Origin: an uncultured Lachnospiraceae bacterium
GTDB lineage: Bacteria; Bacillota; Clostridia; Lachnospirales; Lachnospiraceae
Reading direction: 5' to 3'
Assembly: GCA_902803305.1 (NCBI GenBank)
Contig: CADCPL010000247.1
Location: forward strand, 1 to 17,845
DNA length: 17,845 bases
Positions 8,013 to 15,082 of the stretch are shown here, piece after piece. Positions within the stretch are counted from its first letter, which is position 1, and every line of letters starts with the position of its first letter. The translations under genes were made by a program, and so were the position numbers. The notes beneath the pieces were generated by a model that saw nothing but the letters and a program-made list of their open reading frames with translations, searched no databases and was not told the DNA's origin.

Positions 8013-8749
8013 AAGAGAAGTTATACACGATCCCGGTAAATGATGCACTTTCTGCAAATGATGAATGCATGATCTGCAATGCCAGACGATCACTTGAGCA
8101 GGATGCGATAGATTATGCGATCGGACCCGGGGCATCATATATGGAAGCGGATATCAGAGAAAAGACGGACGCACAGGGGTTTTGCGCCCGTCATTTTCAG
8201 ATGATGTTTGATTACGGCAATTCTCTCGGAAACGCGCTGATACTCTCAACACATATGCACAAACAGGCTGCTGCCATCAAAAAGGAGATGCTGTCATATA
8301 AGGGAGTAAGGGGCGGCCTTTTTTCAAAGAGCAGTCAGTCGGGCGTGGAAAAATATATCGGCGATCTCGAGGGAAAATGTTTTGTATGCGAATATTATCG
8401 CGATACCTATGACAGGTATATCGCGACATTTTTTTATCTGTATGAAAATGATGAGCAGTTTCGCAGCAAGGTCAGGGACGGAAAAGGATTCTGCATCCCG
8501 CATATGAAGGAGCTTCTGCAGGCGGCGGAAAAGAGTCTCAAGGGCGATATGCAAGATGACTTTACGAAGACATTGTTTGAAGTGCAGTCGCGCGCATTTG
8601 ACAGGATAGAAGAAGATATCAACTGGTTCGTTGAAAAATTCAAGTATGAAAACAAGGACGCAGACTGGAAAGAGTCAAAGGATGCGATCCCCAGAACGAT
8701 ACAGAAGCTTGTCGGCGGCTATCCCGCGGATCCGCCGTATAAGCCCTAA
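8009..8749 (+). CDS. DUF6062-type protein with two CxxC...CxxH modules
   Basis: A 246-residue soluble protein without signal peptide or membrane helix. I recognise it as the DUF6062 type common in Lachnospiraceae; no function is established to my knowledge. Two halves repeat one metal-binding plan: C20-x2-C23 then C59-x2-H62 (in GFCARH), and C124-x2-C127 then C162-x2-H165 (in GFCIPH), with almost equal spacing. The conserved opening KLYTIPVNDAL and the ending with WFVEKFKYENKD fit the family as I recall it. Inference: it binds two zinc ions, or uses the cysteines for redox sensing. The ATG overlaps the TetR stop codon (ATGA at 8009-8012), so the two are made together. Its stop codon overlaps the stop of the opposite-strand methyltransferase gene by 4 nt, leaving no room for a terminator. 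Confidence 0.85.
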   Translation: MKEKLYTIPVNDALSANDECMICNARRSLEQDAIDYAIGPGASYMEADIREKTDAQGFCARHFQMMFDYGNSLGNALILSTHMHKQAAAIKKEMLSYKGVRGGLFSKSSQSGVEKYIGDLEGKCFVCEYYRDTYDRYIATFFYLYENDEQFRSKVRDGKGFCIPHMKELLQAAEKSLKGDMQDDFTKTLFEVQSRAFDRIEEDINWFVEKFKYENKDADWKESKDAIPRTIQKLVGGYPADPPYKP

Positions 8750-10113
8750 ACATTTCTCAGACCGCGCGGGAAGTGATTCTTAAGCAGCCCGCGATCGGCT
8801 TTTCCCCAACCGAGCCCCAGTCCGCATACCGTCAGAAGAGTCCATCCTTTAATACCGGGATCACAGTTTATCGTCATTCCGGAAGTATATTGCATGGCGC
8901 GCGGATCGTCAGCCTCAAGATCCAGGTTATATATGGCATCGTCTTTTGCAAGAGCATGAGACAGAGCGTGGTCGGGTTCGAATCTGTTCTTCATGAAAGT
9001 TCCGATCTTAAGACCGGCTCTGTAGATCTTAAGTCCGGAGGTTTCCGGCATAGGTTCCGGAGCGAAGTATATGCTGTTGCCGAATCTTACGATCCTGCCG
9101 GGATCGTCTTTTATTGCCTGTTTTACACGGCATTTTTCTGACAGAACCCCGTCCAAAAAGTCGCACAGAAGTGTATTTTCGACACGTGACAATACGGTTG
9201 AACGGCCTGTTTTTGCTGTTGAAGATCCTCCTTCAATGATGCCGGTCCCGTCGGCGCGTCTGACAAATGAGACCGCGAAATGTCCTTCGCACCTGTGCAG
9301 ATGAGGGTATAATTTCAACGGCTCATCGCATATCCCAAACTCGGGATGAGATGACAGAAAAGCCTCGACCGTTTCTTCATCCTCCTGCGGGGAAAAAGTG
9401 CATGTGCTGTATACGAGTTTTCCGCCCGGGGCGAGCATACGTGCTGCGTCGCCGAGTATCGACTGCTGGCGCTGTGCGCACATCTCTACATTCTGCGGGC
9501 TCCATTCTTTTATCGCTTCCGGATTCCTGCGGAACATCCCTTCGCCCGAACACGGAGCATCTACCAGTATCCTGTCAAAGAAAGCGGGAAACCTGTCTGC
9601 GAGAAAAGAAGGATCATGGCTTACGACAAGAGCGTTTTCGATACCCATCCGTTCTACGTTCTCCGACAGGATCTTTGCTCTTTTGCTTACGGGTTCGTTT
9701 GATACGAGAAGCCCCTTCCCGTCCATAAGATCCGCTATCTGAGTCGTTTTTCCTCCCGGAGCAGCACACAGATCGAGAACCTTCTGACCGCTGTCTGTTA
9801 CATCAAGAAGAGTAACGGGGATCATAGCCGAAGGCTCCTGTATGTAATATGCTCCGGCGTCATGAAGCGGAGAAGCCCCAGGTTTTGCGTCTTCGAAGTA
9901 GTATGCAGCCTGCATCCTCTGCACTTCAAGAGGAGCATTTTCGCATGTTGCGATCTGACTCATACGTGCATGATCCACCGGTTTTATCCTTCGCCGGTTA
10001 AGACGAAGAGCCTTTGCGGGGGGCTGATCATAGCAGTTTATGAAAGCGTCATATCCGTCGCCGAGCTGGCGGCGCATGCGCTCTGTGAATTCGATCGGAA
10101 GTTGTATTGTCAT
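8746..10113 (-). CDS. rsmF: RsmF/NOP2-Sun-family 16S rRNA (cytosine-C5) methyltransferase
   Basis: A 455-residue SAM-dependent enzyme that methylates a cytosine in 16S rRNA. Seen: the N-terminal RNA-binding opening LPIEFTERMRRQLGDGYDAF; SAM motif DLCAAPGGKT (114-123); SNEPVSKRAKIL (138-149); VDAPCSGEGMF with C188; and YSTCTF with catalytic nucleophile C238. In this family the TC cysteine attacks the base and the PC cysteine aids product release. The C-terminal 170 residues fit the RsmF-type C-terminal and PUA-like domains. Length matches Firmicute RsmF-like enzymes such as EfmM; the exact target (C1404 or C1407, or several) is not decidable, so the symbol is tentative. The start at 10113 is the first possible: an in-frame stop lies 27 nt upstream with no ATG, GTG or TTG between. 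No ribosome binding site precedes it, and a promoter -10 box ends 7 nt upstream, suggesting a leaderless mRNA. Confidence 0.92.
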   Translation of the reverse strand: MTIQLPIEFTERMRRQLGDGYDAFINCYDQPPAKALRLNRRRIKPVDHARMSQIATCENAPLEVQRMQAAYYFEDAKPGASPLHDAGAYYIQEPSAMIPVTLLDVTDSGQKVLDLCAAPGGKTTQIADLMDGKGLLVSNEPVSKRAKILSENVERMGIENALVVSHDPSFLADRFPAFFDRILVDAPCSGEGMFRRNPEAIKEWSPQNVEMCAQRQQSILGDAARMLAPGGKLVYSTCTFSPQEDEETVEAFLSSHPEFGICDEPLKLYPHLHRCEGHFAVSFVRRADGTGIIEGGSSTAKTGRSTVLSRVENTLLCDFLDGVLSEKCRVKQAIKDDPGRIVRFGNSIYFAPEPMPETSGLKIYRAGLKIGTFMKNRFEPDHALSHALAKDDAIYNLDLEADDPRAMQYTSGMTINCDPGIKGWTLLTVCGLGLGWGKADRGLLKNHFPRGLRNV

Positions 10114-10120
10114 GATGAGA

Positions 10121-10148
10121 ATTATAACATCGGAGGATTATTTGTAAA
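10121..10148 (-). promoter_or_regulatory. Promoter of the rRNA methyltransferase gene, likely leaderless
   Basis: Reading the minus strand: -35 TTTACA (10143-10148), a 16-nt spacer, and perfect -10 TATAAT (10121-10126). Only 7 nt separate the -10 box from the ATG at 10111-10113, so transcription would start at or within a few bases of the start codon. Confidence 0.65.
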
Positions 10149-10164
10149 ATATTTTAAATAACAG

Positions 10165-10193
10165 TTTACACACATCTGCCTCTATGATATTAT
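10165..10193 (+). promoter_or_regulatory. Promoter of the uracil permease gene
   Basis: -35 TTTACA (10165-10170), a 17-nt spacer, and extended -10 TGA-TATTAT (10185-10193). It is back to back with the methyltransferase promoter; the two -35 boxes are 16 nt apart. Start near 10200 gives a leader of about 70 nt, which holds a weak 5-bp stem (CAAGA 10233-10237 with TCTTG 10245-10249) before the AGGAGG. I see no PyrR-binding element or known riboswitch core in it. Confidence 0.65.
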
Positions 10194-10271
10194 CTATCAA
10201 GAACTTGGGGTTTTGGGTGATTTTTGCCGACTCAAGACACAATATCTTGTACACATCTTAAGGAGGGTATT

Positions 10272-11639
10272 ATGAAACTGATCTATCAGGTTGACGACAA
10301 GGTCAAGGGCGGACCGCTTCTTGTTTTTGCGCTCCAGCAGCTTCTGGCCATCATGACGGCGACACTTGTTGTTCCGATCATCGTAGGAAATGATATGAGC
10401 CCGGCTGCCGCACTTTTCGGTGCAGGCTGTGGTACGCTCGTTTATGTTCTGTTCACACAGAAGAAGAGTCCGGTATTCCTCGGATCTTCGTTTGCGTTCA
10501 TCGGCAGCATGTGTGCCGCGTTTGCCGGCGGAGTATCAATGTCGCTCGGATATCTCGGAATGATAATCGGTGCGATCTTCGCGGGCCTCGTATATGTAGT
10601 GATAGCTATCATAGTCAGGGCGGTAGGCGTTGACTGGATCAACAAGCTTATGCCTGCCGTTGTCATCGGTCCCACGGTTGCGATCATCGGACTGTCGCTT
10701 GCGGGCAATGCGGTAGGTGATCTTACAACCGGCGGTGTCAAGGTGGACGGAGTCAGCGTGGCAAGCCCTTTGGCAGCACTTCTTGGCGGACTTGTGACAC
10801 TCGGAGTTACGATGATATGCAGCGCATACGGCAAAAAGAGCGGAAGGCTCATACCTTTTATATACGGTATTCTTGCGGGATATGCATTCTGCCTTATCCT
10901 TACTCTTATAGGAAATGCAACCGGAAATGACTCGATAAAGCTTCTCAGCTTTGAGCCTTTTGCGGCACTTACCGAAAACGGAGTAGGTCTTTCAACGTTC
11001 ATTGCGCTTCCTTCGTTTACGTTCGTTACGGCTCTCGGAGGATTTTCCGAACTCAGCGGTACATACGTCGGAACGATATTTGCGGCATACGTTCCGGTCG
11101 CTTTCGTTGTATTTGCCGAGCATATAGCCGACCATAAGAATATCTCTTCCATTATAGAAAAAGATCTCCTTAAGAGCCCCGGACTTCACAGAACTCTCCT
11201 CGGAGACGGTGTGGGATCCATGGTTGGAGCTCTCTTCGGAGGATGTCCGAACACAACATACGGAGAATCCATCGGTTGTGTAGCCATTACGAAGAACGCT
11301 TCGGTATATACGATAATCGCCGCAGCATTCGCAGCGATCATCATTTCGTTCATCTCACCGTTCATCGCATTTGTCAATTCGATACCCTCTTGTGTCATGG
11401 GTGGTGTGTGTATGGCGCTTTACGGATTCATCGCCGTATCGGGACTCAAGATGGTCCAGGCTGTTGATCTTAACAAGAACAAGAACCTGTTTGTTGTATC
11501 TGTGATATTGATCGCGGGCATCGGCGGACTGACACTTAACTTCGGTGCGGTTACGATCACAAGCGTTGCATGTGCTCTTATTCTCGGAATACTGGCCAAC
11601 CTCATTCTTAAGAATGCTCCCGAAAAAGACGGAGAATGA
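10272..11639 (+). CDS. uraA: Uracil permease, NCS2 (uracil-xanthine) family
   Basis: A 455-residue inner-membrane nucleobase:proton symporter with about 14 hydrophobic segments. The UraA pattern is clear: SSFAFIGS in the first half, the VIGPTVAIIGLSLAGN re-entrant region, FAEHIADHKNI with E283, and CPNTTYGESIGCVAIT with E332. The two glutamates match the uracil-binding glutamates known from Escherichia coli UraA. Uracil is therefore the likeliest substrate, though xanthine or uric acid members share the fold. The start is ATG 10272, with AGGAGG (10261-10266) 5 nt upstream; the longer reading from 10224 has no ribosome binding site and adds a polar, non-family N terminus. It is a single-gene unit ended by the terminator at 11675-11714. 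No pyrimidine biosynthesis genes are adjacent. Confidence 0.93.
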   Translation: MKLIYQVDDKVKGGPLLVFALQQLLAIMTATLVVPIIVGNDMSPAAALFGAGCGTLVYVLFTQKKSPVFLGSSFAFIGSMCAAFAGGVSMSLGYLGMIIGAIFAGLVYVVIAIIVRAVGVDWINKLMPAVVIGPTVAIIGLSLAGNAVGDLTTGGVKVDGVSVASPLAALLGGLVTLGVTMICSAYGKKSGRLIPFIYGILAGYAFCLILTLIGNATGNDSIKLLSFEPFAALTENGVGLSTFIALPSFTFVTALGGFSELSGTYVGTIFAAYVPVAFVVFAEHIADHKNISSIIEKDLLKSPGLHRTLLGDGVGSMVGALFGGCPNTTYGESIGCVAITKNASVYTIIAAAFAAIIISFISPFIAFVNSIPSCVMGGVCMALYGFIAVSGLKMVQAVDLNKNKNLFVVSVILIAGIGGLTLNFGAVTITSVACALILGILANLILKNAPEKDGE

Positions 11640-11674
11640 TCAGGATTTTGGCCTGCTTTCGGGTTGATCCGCAA

Positions 11675-11714
11675 ATGGCTTCCGTTTCGTATGAGACGGA
11701 AGCCATACTGTTTT
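11675..11714 (+). terminator. Intrinsic terminator after the uracil permease
   Basis: The stem pairs ATGGCTTCCGTTTC (11675-11688) with GAGACGGAAGCCAT (11693-11706): 14 pairs including one G-U, closed by the 4-nt loop GTAT. TTTT follows at 11711-11714 after the spacer ACTG. The stem is very strong; the U-tract is short and offset, so termination may be partial. Confidence 0.8.
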
Positions 11715-11737
11715 ACGCAAAATTCTGTTTTCCTTAA

Positions 11738-11766
11738 TTGACAATTCAGATTCGTTTATATATAAT
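11738..11766 (+). promoter_or_regulatory. Perfect consensus promoter of the beta-mannosidase gene
   Basis: -35 TTGACA (11738-11743), exactly 17 nt, then -10 TATAAT (11761-11766). This is the best promoter in the window. Start near 11773 gives a leader of about 74 nt. A short inverted repeat, CGAAT (11772-11776) with ATTCG (11790-11794), lies at the start of the leader and could be an operator, but is weak. Confidence 0.85.
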
Positions 11767-11846
11767 CTATGCGAATGATCAGGTAGCGTATTCGTTTTCT
11801 ACAGTTCGTTTCTTTGTTTATATTCCCCTTTTTGAGGTAATTTTGA

Positions 11847-14342
11847 ATGATATTTCAAACACTAAACGGTAAGTGGGTTATGAATGAGAGAGGTTCGGAA
11901 GCCTTTGCGCAGGCGCAGGTTCCCGGATCGGTGTTGTCTTCGCTTCTTGTGGGACACAGGATAAGCGACCCGTTTTTCGGTACAAATGAAGAGGAAACAA
12001 GGCAGCTGTTCAGAAGGGATTATTTCTTCTCCACGGAGTTTGAACTGATGCCTGAACTGTATGAACAGGAAAAGATAGTGCTCTGCTGTAAGGGTATAGA
12101 TACTCTTTCGCGTGTTTATGTCAATAATTCCCTTGTCGGAACAACATCGAACATGCACAGGACATATAATTTCGACGTTAAACGGTATTTAAATCCCGGG
12201 ATCAACATGGTGATGGTAGAACTCATGTCACCGCTTAATTATATCGAGAACAGGCAGCCGACGAGCGGTAAGGTGATCGATTATGCTCCGGAGGGATGCG
12301 CAAAGGGTAATCAGTACCTTAGAAAAGCTCATTGCATGTTCGGATGGGACTGGGGCGCAAATATACCGGACTGTGGTATATGGAGGAGTATCGATCTTAT
12401 CGGATACAGTCTTATCCGCATCGACGATGTTCAGATATTCCAGAAGCATGAAAAAAAGAAGGTCACGCTGGACATAAACGTCAAAGCGGAACTTATCAGA
12501 AAAGATCACTATATCATCCAGGCTGAGCTTGTCACGCCGGACGGTAAAGTGTCGGCAATAACCGAGACTCTTACGGGTGACGAAGTCAGTCTGTCAATGG
12601 AGATCGACAACCCGAAATTGTGGTGGCCCCGGGGATTCGGCGATCAGCCGCTGTATACGGTCAGTGTGTTCGCGCTTGACATGAACGGTAACCAGTGGGA
12701 TTCAAAGTCATATAGGATCGGTCTTCGGACCATGACGGTCAGCCAGGAGAAGGACGAATTCGGCAGGGAATTCTGCTTTATGGTCAATGGCATACGCGTG
12801 TTTGCGATGGGCGCGAACTATGTGCCGGAAGATACGATCTATTCCTTCATCACCAAGGAAAAGATCGATTATCTGCTGCGATGTGCCGTAAGCTGTAACT
12901 TCAATACGATAAGAGTATGGGGAGGCGGATATTATCCGTCGGATACCTTCTATGATCTGTGTGACGAATACGGACTCATCGTCTGGCAGGACCTTATGTT
13001 TGCCTGCAATATATATGATCTGACGGATGATTTTGCCGCGGATATATCCGCGGAAGTCGAGGATAACGTCAGAAGGATGAGACATCATGCATGCCTCGGT
13101 CTTATATGCGGCAACAACGAGATCGAAGAAGCGTGGGTACAGTGGCCCGAGTTCAGAGAGCATTCAGATGAACTGCGCAAGGATTATATCAGGATGTTTG
13201 AGGATATCATCCCGGGCATCGTGAAGAACTGTGCGCCGCAGACATTCTTCTGGCCTTCATCGCCTTCTTCGGGCGGGAGATTCGACAAGCCGTCCGATGA
13301 GACAAGAGGAGATGCGCACTGCTGGGATGTGTGGCATGATCTTGAGGATTTTGAAAAATATGACGAACACAGTATGAGGTTCGTATCCGAGTTCGGATTC
13401 CAGTCTTTCCCGTCGATCAAAACGGTCAAGACATTTACGAACGAAGAAGACCGCAATGTATTCTCCCGTGTAATGGAGAGCCACCAGAAGAATAAGGATG
13501 CAAACGGCAAACTGATATTCTATCTGTCGCACAACTTCCTGTTCCCCAAGGACTTTGAGAGCCTTCTGTATCTTACCCAGATACTTCAGGCCATCGCGGT
13601 CAAGCGAGGTGTCGAGCACTGGAGAAGGATCAGGGGATGCACGATGGGAACGCTTTACTGGCAGCTCAATGACAGCTGGCCCGTAAGCTCCTGGTCGAGT
13701 ATCGATTATTTCGGAAGGTGGAAGCCGCTCCAGTATTTTTCCAAATACTTCTATGCGCAGATCGCAGGATCGATAGAAAGAGACGGTAATATCGTAAGAC
13801 CATACATAGTCAATGAGACGCGTGATTTTGAGACAAGACGTGTCAGGATCTCGCTCCAGACCATGGATTTCAGACTTCTTCATGAGCAGGAGCATGAAGT
13901 TGACATCGCTCCGTTTTCAGCTGTTCAGGTGTGTGAGATAGATTATTCGGCACTTATACAGGGAATGGAAAACAGCGTGTTCGTGGAAGCGGAGTTCTTC
14001 GATGAGGATGGGAACATCCAGTCAACGGAGATCGATGTTTTCGTTAAGTATAAATACCTGGATCTGCAGGGATCATCGATATCCTATTCAGTCATAGAGC
14101 TGGCGGATGAGTACGTGATACGTATGATGGCAGGCGGATTTGCCGCATTTGTTGAACTTGATCTTCTTCAGGCTGATGCGATATTCTCGGATAATTACTT
14201 CCATCTGACCAGTAAGAGAGAAAAGACGATCAGGCTCAAGAAGAGCGACATACGCTATCTGGATCCGACAGTATCGGAGATACAGAACAGGTATGAACTT
14301 GAACAGCAGCTTGTGATCAGGAGTTTGAAGGATACGTATTAA
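11847..14342 (+). CDS. Beta-mannosidase, glycoside hydrolase family 2
   Basis: An 831-residue enzyme that removes terminal beta-D-mannose from the non-reducing end of manno-oligosaccharides (EC 3.2.1.25). It has no signal peptide, so it works in the cytoplasm on imported oligosaccharides. Seen in order: the GH2 sugar-binding domain opening (LNGKWVM...VPGSVLSSLL); GWDWGANIPDCGIWR; the (beta/alpha)8 core with RVWGGGYYPSDTFYDLCDEY; acid/base E425 in CGNNEIEEAW; nucleophile E515 in SEFGFQSFPS; and YWQLNDSWPVSSWSSIDYFG. These are the beta-mannosidase versions rather than those of beta-galactosidase. The start at 11847 has GAGGT (11834-11838) 8 nt upstream. A DUF4250 gene follows with no gap. No sugar transporter or phosphorylase genes are adjacent, so the source polysaccharide (mannan, or N-glycan trimming products) is open. 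Confidence 0.95.
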   Translation: MIFQTLNGKWVMNERGSEAFAQAQVPGSVLSSLLVGHRISDPFFGTNEEETRQLFRRDYFFSTEFELMPELYEQEKIVLCCKGIDTLSRVYVNNSLVGTTSNMHRTYNFDVKRYLNPGINMVMVELMSPLNYIENRQPTSGKVIDYAPEGCAKGNQYLRKAHCMFGWDWGANIPDCGIWRSIDLIGYSLIRIDDVQIFQKHEKKKVTLDINVKAELIRKDHYIIQAELVTPDGKVSAITETLTGDEVSLSMEIDNPKLWWPRGFGDQPLYTVSVFALDMNGNQWDSKSYRIGLRTMTVSQEKDEFGREFCFMVNGIRVFAMGANYVPEDTIYSFITKEKIDYLLRCAVSCNFNTIRVWGGGYYPSDTFYDLCDEYGLIVWQDLMFACNIYDLTDDFAADISAEVEDNVRRMRHHACLGLICGNNEIEEAWVQWPEFREHSDELRKDYIRMFEDIIPGIVKNCAPQTFFWPSSPSSGGRFDKPSDETRGDAHCWDVWHDLEDFEKYDEHSMRFVSEFGFQSFPSIKTVKTFTNEEDRNVFSRVMESHQKNKDANGKLIFYLSHNFLFPKDFESLLYLTQILQAIAVKRGVEHWRRIRGCTMGTLYWQLNDSWPVSSWSSIDYFGRWKPLQYFSKYFYAQIAGSIERDGNIVRPYIVNETRDFETRRVRISLQTMDFRLLHEQEHEVDIAPFSAVQVCEIDYSALIQGMENSVFVEAEFFDEDGNIQSTEIDVFVKYKYLDLQGSSISYSVIELADEYVIRMMAGGFAAFVELDLLQADAIFSDNYFHLTSKREKTIRLKKSDIRYLDPTVSEIQNRYELEQQLVIRSLKDTY

Positions 14343-14522
14343 ATGGAAAGATTACCGGAAGATGCGATGATGCTCCTCAGCTTTGTCAATCTGAAGCTTC
14401 GTGATTTTTATGATGATCTCGACGATATGTGTGCGGATCTCGGGGTCGAAAAAGAGGCGATCATCGAAAAACTCGCATCCGTCGATTATGAATATGATGC
14501 GAAACTGAACAGATTTGTGTGA
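14343..14522 (+). CDS. Small DUF4250-type protein
   Basis: A 59-residue acidic protein, MERLPEDAMMLLSFVNLKLR to NRFV. I recognise it as the DUF4250 type: a conserved small protein of Clostridia and related bacteria, opening LPxDxxMLLSFxNxxLRD and ending xxYDxxxNxFV. Its helical middle (about 22-45) resembles a small helix-turn-helix, but no function is known to me. The ATG directly follows the TAA of the beta-mannosidase gene, and AAGGA (14328-14332) inside that gene provides a ribosome binding site 10 nt upstream, so the two are co-transcribed and probably coupled. The stop codon ends 1 nt short of the opposite-strand DUF4364 stop. Confidence 0.85.
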   Translation: MERLPEDAMMLLSFVNLKLRDFYDDLDDMCADLGVEKEAIIEKLASVDYEYDAKLNRFV

Positions 14523-14523
14523 T

Positions 14524-15036
14524 CTACAGGAGCTTTTCCAGAAGGATCGAATAGATGTCGGAAGATTGATCGCGCCAGTGTTCACATACGTTGCGGGCGC
14601 TCTCTTCGGTAGGAAGGTTGAGCTTGATGTTAACAAGTTCCGAGGCTTTGTCTTTGGCCAGAAGATCCGCAACATAATCACCCGATGGAGTGCGATAGTA
14701 GTTAGTGATCACGGAAACCTCATTCGTTATCTCCATCCGATGTTCTTCGAAATATGTGTTTATATCTTTCTTGATCCCGTCGGAGATGCGGTTCTGGAAG
14801 AACGTAAGGGTATCCCTTCCCTTGTCGGTAAGTGACAGGAACGTTGAACTGTGGGTTGAGTTTGATTCGATAAAGCCGTCATCGGCAAGTTCAAACGTTG
14901 CCTGAGTCAGCGTAAAATAGTTGGAATATTCCTTTTCAAGGATAAAATCATATATCTGCGCTTTGGTTATCGGAAAATCAACCTTGTCGAGCATATACAG
15001 TACTATCAGTTTTGTTAGTGTCTGTGGTTCGGTCAT
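14524..15036 (-). CDS. DUF4364-type winged-helix-like protein
   Basis: A 170-residue cytoplasmic protein. I recognise the DUF4364 type: KLIVLYMLDKVDFPITKAQIYDFILEKEYSNYFTLTQA at about 9-46, followed by ELADDGFIE and LSLTDKGRDTL, which read as a winged helix-turn-helix of the PadR/MarR kind. The C-terminal half (about 85-170) has the alternating polar strands of a small sensory or dimerisation domain. The start is ATG 15036; a longer reading to 15408 runs through the rho gene on the other strand, encodes a low-complexity Ser-rich stretch there, and is not credible. No Shine-Dalgarno precedes the ATG. The -10 box of a good promoter ends 6 nt upstream, suggesting a leaderless mRNA. The divergent neighbour is rho, 46 nt away. 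A role as transcription regulator is inferred. Confidence 0.87.
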   Translation of the reverse strand: MTEPQTLTKLIVLYMLDKVDFPITKAQIYDFILEKEYSNYFTLTQATFELADDGFIESNSTHSSTFLSLTDKGRDTLTFFQNRISDGIKKDINTYFEEHRMEITNEVSVITNYYRTPSGDYVADLLAKDKASELVNIKLNLPTEESARNVCEHWRDQSSDIYSILLEKLL

Positions 15037-15041
15037 GGCTA

Positions 15042-15047
15042 TATAAT
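15042..15047 (+). promoter_or_regulatory. Possible -10 box for rho
   Basis: A perfect TATAAT lies on the + strand at 15042-15047, almost coincident with the opposite-strand -10 box. No convincing -35 box is found at 16-18 nt (TGTCTG at the 17-nt position). A rho promoter further upstream, inside the DUF4364 coding region, is equally possible. Confidence 0.3.
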
Positions 15048-15071
15048 AATGATTAAGATTCAAAAAGTCAA
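15043..15071 (-). promoter_or_regulatory. Promoter of the DUF4364 gene, likely leaderless
   Basis: On the minus strand: -35 TTGACT (15066-15071), exactly 17 nt, then -10 TATTAT (15043-15048). Six nt separate the -10 box from the ATG at 15034-15036, so the start point falls on or next to the ATG. The -35 box abuts and slightly overlaps the purine run of the rho ribosome binding site. Confidence 0.65.
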
Positions 15072-15082
15072 AAGGAGGCTGT

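Noticed and set aside
9267..9742. Overlapping + strand ORFs opposite the methyltransferase
   Set aside because: They are antisense to the SAM-binding core of a complete gene, are Arg/Ser-rich, and have no ribosome binding sites.
10194..10271. Riboswitch or PyrR attenuator in the uracil permease leader
   Set aside because: Only about 70 nt with one weak 5-bp stem; no terminator/antiterminator pair and no recognisable PyrR-binding or purine-riboswitch core.
13257..13895. 212-codon minus-strand ORF inside the beta-mannosidase gene
   Set aside because: It is opposite the catalytic core of a clearly functional GH2 enzyme and has no supported start or recognisable product.
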